Shown: one piece after another, positions 1-4,496 of the stretch
How positions within the stretch are numbered: the stretch's first letter is position 1
How the letters are laid out: every line of letters begins with the position of its first letter
The notes under the pieces: generated by a model
Database searches by the model: none
What the model was told of the DNA's origin: nothing
The model's input: only the letters and a program-made list of their open reading frames with translations
From: Alphaproteobacteria bacterium
Lineage (GTDB): Bacteria; Pseudomonadota; Alphaproteobacteria; Sphingomonadales; SMXR01
Reading direction: 5' to 3'
DNA length: 6,438 nucleotides
Assembly (NCBI GenBank): GCA_004356215.1
Contig: SMXR01000046.1
Coordinates: 1 to 6,438, forward strand
Position numbers and translations under genes: made by a program

Positions 1-522
1 CTCGGTGGATTCTGAAATGACCAGCGCCGCGACATTAACCCCCTTGGCCGCCAGCGCCGCCAGGGTGGAGAGGGTGTGATGTATGGCGCCGAGATAACTG
101 CCGGTCACCACCACCGCAGGAATTTTGAGGGCGCTGATCCAGTCAGCCACCAGAAAGTTCGGGGCCAACGGCACATGGCTGCCGCCGATGCCCTCAATCA
201 ATGCCACACTTTTCGTTTGAATACACTTTTCACAAAAGGCAATCAGGGCCTCCCGGTCAATCTCCCGGCCTTCCTTCGCGGCGGCGATGTTGGGGGCGAG
301 CGGTGCTTTGAACCGCCACGGGGAAATGTCGTCCAGGGTTTTTCCCGGTTGCAGGCCGAGGAGGATGGTTGCATCGTTCTCAATGCCGTCTTCAAACCCG
401 CTGATCACCGGTTTGAGGGCTAGGACCGGCCTGCCCAATTGCTGCAATTGATAGGTCAATGCCGCGGTGACAATAGTCTTTCCGACTCCGGTACCGGTGG
501 CGGTGATAAAAAGCCCACTCAC
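1..522 (-). CDS. bioD: Dethiobiotin synthetase BioD (3' end cut by window edge)
   Basis: BioD closes the ureido ring of dethiobiotin from 7,8-diaminopelargonate, CO2 and ATP in the cytoplasm, the step before BioB. Read on the minus strand from a GTG at 522, the frame is open for 174 residues and runs off the window. The family is usually about 210-240 residues, so some 40-60 are missing. Visible motifs are the P-loop TATGTGVGKT at about residues 7-16, the LKPV segment at 36-39 with K37, the acidic END at 48-50, and EGIGG at 110-114 followed by VPL. The GTG start overlaps the bioF stop (GTGA) and has an AAGGA Shine-Dalgarno 7 nt upstream, so the two genes are probably translationally coupled. 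The P-loop reads GTG where many family members have DTD or DTG, a mild variant. The identification is confident. Confidence 0.93.
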   Translation of the reverse strand, partial: MSGLFITATGTGVGKTIVTAALTYQLQQLGRPVLALKPVISGFEDGIENDATILLGLQPGKTLDDISPWRFKAPLAPNIAAAKEGREIDREALIAFCEKCIQTKSVALIEGIGGSHVPLAPNFLVADWISALKIPAVVVTGSYLGAIHHTLSTLAALAAKGVNVAALVISESTE

Positions 523-1673
523 GGCAGTATCCTTTTGCCCTTGATCACGTCGACCAGCCGCAGGATGTCTTCATCTTTATGGCTGGCGGAAAATCCAAAG
601 CGCAGCCGCGCGGTGCCATCGGGCACGGTTGGCGGCCTGATAGGGGTGATTAAAAACCCCTCGGCGGCCAGTTTTGAGGCCGCGGCCATGGTTGCCTCAA
701 GGTCGCCGAGGATGAGCGGAACAATGGACGACTGCGGGGCTGGCAAGCCCAGCCTGGTGCAAAACAGCGCCGCTTTTTGAATAGGTTTTTTGCTTAAAGC
801 CGGATTGGTTTCAATAATCTCAAGACCCTTGAGGCTGGCGGCGACGACCCCGGGCGGCAAGCCGGTTGTGTAAATAAGCGAACGGGCGCGGTTCTTGATC
901 AGGTCAATGACCGGGGCATCGGCGACGATATAGCCGCCGTATGAGCCCACCGCTTTGGAAAAAGTTCCCATCTGCAGGGGCACATCCAGCCTGTGGCCCC
1001 GTTTGAACGACGCCCCGTGGCCGTCTTCAACAACACCCAGGCCATGGGCATCGTCGACCATCAACCAGGCATCAAATTCGCGCGCCAGGTCGCTCAAGGC
1101 TTCGACCGGGGCGCGATCACCGTCCATACTGAAAATACCATCGGTCAGAATCAGGACATTCCCCGCCTTGTTCCGGCTTTTTTCCAGGATATCGCGCAGG
1201 TGATCCAGATCATTATGGCGGAAAACTTTTAACGCGGCTTCGGCCAGCGTGCTGCCGGCAAAGAGACAGGCATGGCACAGCCGGTCGGCAATAATCAAGT
1301 CACCGCGCCCGGCAAGAACCGGGATAACCCCGAGGTTGGTCAAATACCCGCTGCCAAAAATACACGCGGCTTCGCCTTCCTTGAAGCCGGCTATTTTGGC
1401 TTCCAGCTCGGCATTAAGCGGATGGTCCCCGGTAACCAGCCGGGATGACCCAGCGCCCGCGCCATATTTTTTGCTGGCGGCTTCGGCGGCCTTTATCAAG
1501 TCCGGATGGTGGTTGAGGCCAAGGTAATCATTATCGCAAAACGAAATGAAATTGCCGTCCTTGCGGGCGGTCCCGCCGGCCTTGGTGCGCACCGTCGGGC
1601 GGGTTTGGCGGTAGAGGCCTTTGGTTTTAATTTCTGCCAGTTTTTGCCGGGCAAATTTGCTTAAACTATCCAT
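519..1673 (-). CDS. bioF: 8-amino-7-oxononanoate synthase BioF
   Basis: BioF is a cytoplasmic PLP enzyme of the alpha-oxoamine synthase family. It condenses L-alanine with a pimeloyl thioester, releasing CO2, to give 8-amino-7-oxononanoate, the first step of biotin ring assembly. From the ATG at 1673 the protein is 384 residues, a normal length. Visible family marks are the substrate-loop motif CDNDYLGL at 46-53, GAGAGSSRLVTG at 71-82, H134 in DRLCHA (expected to stack on PLP), DGIFSMDGD at 178-186, VDDAHG at 206-211 (D207 and H210), and GTFSKAVGSYGG with the PLP lysine K240. The frame stays open upstream to 1916, but that part would overlap divergent bioB and has no family similarity, so the ATG at 1673 is chosen. 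No clear Shine-Dalgarno precedes it. The gene is first in a bioF-bioD unit, divergent from bioB. Confidence 0.95.
   Translation of the reverse strand: MDSLSKFARQKLAEIKTKGLYRQTRPTVRTKAGGTARKDGNFISFCDNDYLGLNHHPDLIKAAEAASKKYGAGAGSSRLVTGDHPLNAELEAKIAGFKEGEAACIFGSGYLTNLGVIPVLAGRGDLIIADRLCHACLFAGSTLAEAALKVFRHNDLDHLRDILEKSRNKAGNVLILTDGIFSMDGDRAPVEALSDLAREFDAWLMVDDAHGLGVVEDGHGASFKRGHRLDVPLQMGTFSKAVGSYGGYIVADAPVIDLIKNRARSLIYTTGLPPGVVAASLKGLEIIETNPALSKKPIQKAALFCTRLGLPAPQSSIVPLILGDLEATMAAASKLAAEGFLITPIRPPTVPDGTARLRFGFSASHKDEDILRLVDVIKGKRILP
530..534 (-). promoter_or_regulatory. Shine-Dalgarno of bioD inside bioF
   Basis: On the minus strand AAGGA lies inside the last codons of bioF, 7 nt before the GTG at 522. 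It supports the non-ATG start of bioD and the 4-nt overlap with the bioF stop. Confidence 0.6.
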
Positions 1674-1680
1674 CGCTGGC

Positions 1681-1709
1681 GTTAAAGCACGACTTTCAAA
1701 TTCCGCCAA
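1681..1709 (-). promoter_or_regulatory. Candidate bioF promoter (weak)
   Basis: On the minus strand TTGGCG (1704-1709) and TTTAAC (1681-1686) are separated by exactly 17 nt; each matches 4 of 6 sigma-70 consensus bases. Transcription would start about 7 nt later, at or next to the A of the bioF ATG. That would make the message nearly leaderless and would fit the lack of a Shine-Dalgarno. Two 4/6 hexamers can easily occur by chance, so this is only a candidate. Confidence 0.25.
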
Positions 1710-1754
1710 GAACCAAGTGCTAAAAAGAGGCTTCGGCTTGACTTTAATGGGGCT

Positions 1755-1773
1755 TTGGGGTTCTCTCCCCCAA
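1755..1773. repeat. Small inverted repeat before bioB
   Basis: TTGGGG (1755-1760) and CCCCAA (1768-1773) form a perfect 6-bp stem with a 7-nt loop in the bioF/bioB gap. It ends on the first base of the ATG at 1773. As RNA it could mask that ATG; as DNA it could be a small operator. It resembles neither the BioR box (TTATCTATAA type) nor the long BirA operator. No function can be assigned. Confidence 0.35.
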
Positions 1774-1790
1774 TGGCAAATATACCTGAA

Positions 1791-2771
1791 ATGACCCCCG
1801 CAGGGACGGTTGACCCCGGCCCTTCGGAGATTCGTCAAAACTGGACTATGGCTGAAGTTCTGGAGCTTTTCGAGCTGCCGTTTTCCGACCTGATGTTCAA
1901 GGCGCAGACCCTGCACCGGCGCTACTTTGATGCCAATGAAGTCCAGCTTTCACAATTGCTTTCAATCAAGACCGGCGGCTGTCCCGAAGATTGCGCCTAC
2001 TGCCCGCAGTCGGCCAAATATAAAAAAGATACCGGCCTCGATGCCGCCAAGCTGATGGATGTGGAAAAAGTTGTCGCCGACGCCAGGGCCGCCAAGGCCG
2101 CCGGCGCCAGCCGCTATTGCATGGGCGCCGCCTGGTCGCGGCCAAAAGACAAAGACCTGGATCAAGTGGTCGAAATGGTCAAGCAAGTCAAAGCCTTGGG
2201 GCTGGAGACCTGTCTTACCCTCGGCATGCTGGAAAAGCACCAGGCCGAACGCCTGAAGGCGGCCGGTCTGGATTTTTACAATCACAACATCGACACCTCG
2301 CCGGAATATTACAGCGAGATTATCACCACCCGAACCTTCCAGGACCGGCTTGATACCCTTGAGCATGTCAGGAACGCCGGCCTGAATGTTTGCAGCGGCG
2401 GTATTGTCGGCATGGGCGAGGCTCGTGAAGATCGCGCCGGGATGCTTAAAACATTGGCGACTTTGGAGACGCATCCGCAATCGGTGCCGATCAACATGCT
2501 GGTCAAGGTCAAGGGTACACCGCTGGCCGAAAGCGAAGATCTTGATCCCTTCGAATACGTTCGCACCATTGCGGTGGCGCGGATCATGATGCCGGCGTCT
2601 TATGTCCGGCTTTCGGCCGGGCGCGAAGCAATGTCCGATGAAATGCAGGCGCTGTGTTTCCTCGCCGGGGCCAATTCTATCTTTTACGGCGAAAAACTGC
2701 TGACCACACCGAACCCGGCCAGCAACAAGGATATGGAACTGTTTGAACGCCTCGGGATTTACCCGAAATAA
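1791..2771 (+). CDS. bioB: Biotin synthase BioB
   Basis: BioB is the radical SAM enzyme that inserts sulfur into dethiobiotin to make biotin, using a [4Fe-4S] cluster for SAM cleavage and a [2Fe-2S] cluster as sulfur source. From the ATG at 1791 the protein is 326 residues. The radical SAM motif CPEDCAYC gives C64, C68 and C71. The usual [2Fe-2S] ligands are all present: C110 in RYCMGAAW, C141 in ETCLTLG, C201 in NVCSGGIVG and R273 in YVRLSAGRE. YNHN-DTSPE (163-171) and VPINMLVKVKGTPL are also classic. The start is uncertain: the frame also offers ATG at 1773 (332 residues), TTG at 1755 and ATG at 1848, and none has a good Shine-Dalgarno. The 1791 start leaves an N-terminus like that of related enzymes. 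bioA follows after 3 bp, so the two form an operon. Confidence 0.96.
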   Translation: MTPAGTVDPGPSEIRQNWTMAEVLELFELPFSDLMFKAQTLHRRYFDANEVQLSQLLSIKTGGCPEDCAYCPQSAKYKKDTGLDAAKLMDVEKVVADARAAKAAGASRYCMGAAWSRPKDKDLDQVVEMVKQVKALGLETCLTLGMLEKHQAERLKAAGLDFYNHNIDTSPEYYSEIITTRTFQDRLDTLEHVRNAGLNVCSGGIVGMGEAREDRAGMLKTLATLETHPQSVPINMLVKVKGTPLAESEDLDPFEYVRTIAVARIMMPASYVRLSAGREAMSDEMQALCFLAGANSIFYGEKLLTTPNPASNKDMELFERLGIYPK

Positions 2772-2774
2772 GCC

Positions 2775-4028
2775 ATGGATACTTCCCCCACCTCAGGTTT
2801 GGAACACATCTGGCTGCCCTACACCCAGATGAAAACGGCCGATGCCCCTTTGGCGGTTGTGTCCGCTGACGGGGTCCGCCTCAAACTGGAAGACGGCTCA
2901 GAGCTGATCGACGGCATCGCCAGCTGGTGGACCGCAGTCCACGGTTATAACCACCCGCACATCACCCGCGCGATCAAGGCCCAGGCCGATGTCATGCCCC
3001 ATGTTATGTTTGGCGGGCTGGTCAACGAACCAGCTTTGAAGCTGGCGGGGCGCCTGGCAGCTCTCGCCCCGGGCGATCTTTCAAAAGTCTTTTTTGCCGA
3101 ATCCGGTTCGGTCTCGGTAGAGATCGCGCTGAAAATGGCGGTCCAGTACTGGAAGAACAGGGGCGAGGCGGGGCGCACCCAATTCCTGTCGTTCAGGGGC
3201 GGGTATCACGGCGATACCACCGCCGCCATGGCGGTATCGGAACCGGACGGAATGCACGCCGCCTTCGATGATTTTGTGCCCAAGGAAATTTTCGCAGAGC
3301 TGCCCGAAACCGACGCCCGGGAAGCCGCGCTTGAGGAAACCCTGAAGAAACACCAGGGTAACCTCGCTGGCATTGTCACCGAGCCACTGGTGCAAGGCGC
3401 CGGCGGCATGCGCTTCCATGACGCCAGGGTTTTGAAAAAAATCCGTGAAGCTGCCGACCGCCACGGGCTTTTATTGATCGTCGATGAAATCTTCACCGGC
3501 TTTGGCCGCACCGGCACCATGTTTGCCTCAGAACAGGCCGGAATTGTCCCTGATATTATGTGCCTTTCCAAGGCGCTCACCGGTGGCACCCTGCCGCTGT
3601 CGTGCGCCATTGCCCGGCCCCATGTTTATGAGGCATTCCTCGATGATGATCCCGCGAAGGCTTTCATGCACGGGCCAACCTATATGGGCAATGCGCTGGG
3701 GTGTGCCGCGGCCAATGCCTCGCTTGATCTGTTTGAGTCTGAGCCGCGGCTGGAGCAGGCGGCGGCGATTTCCGAGCAGTTATCTGAAGAGCTGCAATAT
3801 TGCCAGAACCTGAAAGCCGTCAAGAATGTCAGGGTCAAGGGCGCGATCGGGGTTGTTGAACTGAAAGAAACTCCCAATCACGACCTTCTCAAAAAAGCTT
3901 TTGTAAAAAAAGGCGTCTGGGTTCGCCCGTTCGGCAATATTGTTTATCTGACCCCGCCACTGGTGATCAAACCCGATGACCTCAGCACCCTCACCGGCGC
4001 CATCCACGAAGTTTTAAGGGAAATTTAG
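2775..4028 (+). CDS. bioA: Adenosylmethionine-8-amino-7-oxononanoate aminotransferase BioA
   Basis: BioA is a cytoplasmic class III PLP aminotransferase that converts 8-amino-7-oxononanoate to 7,8-diaminopelargonate, classically with SAM as amino donor. It is 417 residues, close to the 429 of the E. coli enzyme. The hallmarks fall in order: WLPYTQM at 13-19 (Y16), SWWTAVHGYNHP at 50-61 (W52), ESGSVSVE at 109-116, GGYHGDT at 142-148 (Y144), VDEIFTGFGRTG at 236-247 (D237, R245), LSKALTGG with PLP lysine K266, HGPTYMGN at 299-306 and VRPFGN at 383-388 (R384, substrate carboxylate). These separate BioA from other class III aminotransferases and from the lysine-using BioK type, though donor use cannot be proven by eye. 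The ATG lies 3 bp after the bioB stop with no strong Shine-Dalgarno, so coupling to bioB is likely. It supplies the substrate of BioD across the divergent arm. Confidence 0.95.
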   Translation: MDTSPTSGLEHIWLPYTQMKTADAPLAVVSADGVRLKLEDGSELIDGIASWWTAVHGYNHPHITRAIKAQADVMPHVMFGGLVNEPALKLAGRLAALAPGDLSKVFFAESGSVSVEIALKMAVQYWKNRGEAGRTQFLSFRGGYHGDTTAAMAVSEPDGMHAAFDDFVPKEIFAELPETDAREAALEETLKKHQGNLAGIVTEPLVQGAGGMRFHDARVLKKIREAADRHGLLLIVDEIFTGFGRTGTMFASEQAGIVPDIMCLSKALTGGTLPLSCAIARPHVYEAFLDDDPAKAFMHGPTYMGNALGCAAANASLDLFESEPRLEQAAAISEQLSEELQYCQNLKAVKNVRVKGAIGVVELKETPNHDLLKKAFVKKGVWVRPFGNIVYLTPPLVIKPDDLSTLTGAIHEVLREI

Positions 4029-4046
4029 AAAAATTTCAATTCTTCA

Positions 4047-4075
4047 TTGACAGGTGTAGTAGAGTGATTTATAGA
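4047..4075 (+). promoter_or_regulatory. Strong sigma-70-type promoter of the repressor/protease pair
   Basis: A perfect -35 hexamer TTGACA (4047-4052) and a -10 hexamer TATAGA (4070-4075, 5 of 6) are separated by the ideal 17 bp. Transcription should start near 4082, leaving a leader of about 37 nt. That leader contains a GAGGA Shine-Dalgarno (4108-4112), 6 nt before the ATG at 4119. The promoter lies in the 90-bp gap after bioA and is flanked by two repressor-like dyads, so it is probably strong when not repressed. Confidence 0.78.
4048..4059. promoter_or_regulatory. Upstream BlaI/CopY-type operator candidate (imperfect)
   Basis: TGACA-GG-TGTAG keeps the central ACA-NN-TGT core of the operators used by BlaI, MecI and CopY proteins, but the left arm is degenerate (only ACA pairs). 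It overlaps five bases of the -35 hexamer, so binding here would block RNA polymerase. Its centre is 36 bp from that of the better dyad downstream, a bit over three helical turns. The assignment depends on the adjacent repressor gene. Confidence 0.45.
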
Positions 4076-4083
4076 CTCGAAAA

Positions 4084-4095
4084 CTACACTTGTAG
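4084..4095. promoter_or_regulatory. Downstream BlaI/CopY-type operator candidate (perfect dyad)
   Basis: CTACA-CT-TGTAG is a perfect 12-bp inverted repeat with a 2-bp centre. It matches the TACA-NN-TGTA pattern known for CopY operators and closely resembles BlaI/MecI boxes. It lies immediately after the predicted transcription start (about 4082) and before the BlaI-family gene, the expected place for autorepression. In addition GTGTAGT at 4054-4060 is the exact reverse complement of ACTACAC at 4083-4089, so the two sites share half-sites and enclose the -10 region. Confidence 0.65.
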
Positions 4096-4118
4096 ATATC
4101 CGGCAATGAGGACTAATA

Positions 4119-4496
4119 ATGATCAAACAAAAATCTGTTCACTTGAGTGTAACCCAGCTTGATTTGATGCGTGTTCTTTGGCGTGAAGGCGAAGCAGACA
4201 CCAAGACAGTTTGTAATGCCCTAAAAAAGACACTTGCCTACACCACCGTGGCCACCCTTTTGAAGCGCCTTGAAAAACGCGGAGTCATTAAAAGCACACA
4301 ACGGGATCGGAAACTTTTCTATAAGCCCCTGATCAGCGAGGAAGAAGTTTTGACCTCAATGGTTTCCTCTTTGATAGGCACTTTATTCAAAGGTGACTCC
4401 AGCGCTCTGGTTTCACATTTGGTTCGCGAAGAGGAAATCAATAAGGATGATCTAGAGAAAATCACAGACTTGATCAAAAAAGGAAAACAGTCATGA
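4119..4496 (+). CDS. BlaI/MecI/CopY-family winged-helix repressor
   Basis: This 125-residue protein fits the penicillinase-repressor family (Pfam Penicillinase_R), small dimeric winged-helix DNA-binding proteins. The N-terminal pattern LSVTQLDLMRVLW (9-21), the recognition-helix region AYTTVATLLKRLEKRGVI (40-57), and the wing ending in KLFYKPLIS (65-73) are typical. So is the C-terminal dimerisation part with LFKGD (89-93) and LVREEEIN (101-108). Family members repress their own operon until a BlaR1-type protease or a metal ion relieves them. CopY's C-terminal metal-binding cysteines are absent (the only Cys is C32), so a protease-controlled BlaI type is more likely. At the position of the S. 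aureus BlaI cleavage site (Asn-Phe) this protein has H100-L101 by eye alignment. The ATG has a good Shine-Dalgarno (GAGGA, 6 nt). The stop overlaps the next start (ATGA), so the pair is co-translated. The target beyond its own promoter is unknown. Confidence 0.9.
   Translation: MIKQKSVHLSVTQLDLMRVLWREGEADTKTVCNALKKTLAYTTVATLLKRLEKRGVIKSTQRDRKLFYKPLISEEEVLTSMVSSLIGTLFKGDSSALVSHLVREEEINKDDLEKITDLIKKGKQS

Noticed and set aside
76..423. Plus-strand open frame opposite bioD
   Set aside because: The minus strand carries a clear BioD with P-loop and EGIGG motifs. The plus frame has no family features.
1738..1766. TTGACT (1738-1743) as the -35 of a bioB promoter
   Set aside because: At 17-19 bp spacing the -10 position reads TTCTCT-like sequence with little match to TATAAT. 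The hexamer alone is not enough.
1674..1916. N-terminal extension of the bioF reading frame, giving 465 residues
   Set aside because: The extra 81 residues overlap divergent bioB and have no BioF character. The ATG at 1673 gives the normal family length.
1962..2480. Minus-strand open frame inside bioB (172 residues)
   Set aside because: It is the antisense of a highly conserved biotin synthase core and has no recognisable domain.
3081..3610. Minus-strand open frames inside bioA (3081-3464 and 3206-3610)
   Set aside because: They are shadows of the GC-rich bioA coding frame, without recognisable motifs.
4020..4037. GAAATTT-AGAA-AAATTTC hairpin across the bioA stop codon as a terminator
   Set aside because: The stem is all A/T except one pair and no T-run follows, so intrinsic termination is unlikely to be efficient. 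It may be chance in an AT-rich stretch.
4119..4496. Copper-responsive CopY as the identity of the repressor
   Set aside because: CopY proteins carry a C-terminal pair of Cys-x-Cys motifs for metal binding. This protein has one cysteine (C32) and lies beside an M56 protease, which fits the BlaI type better.
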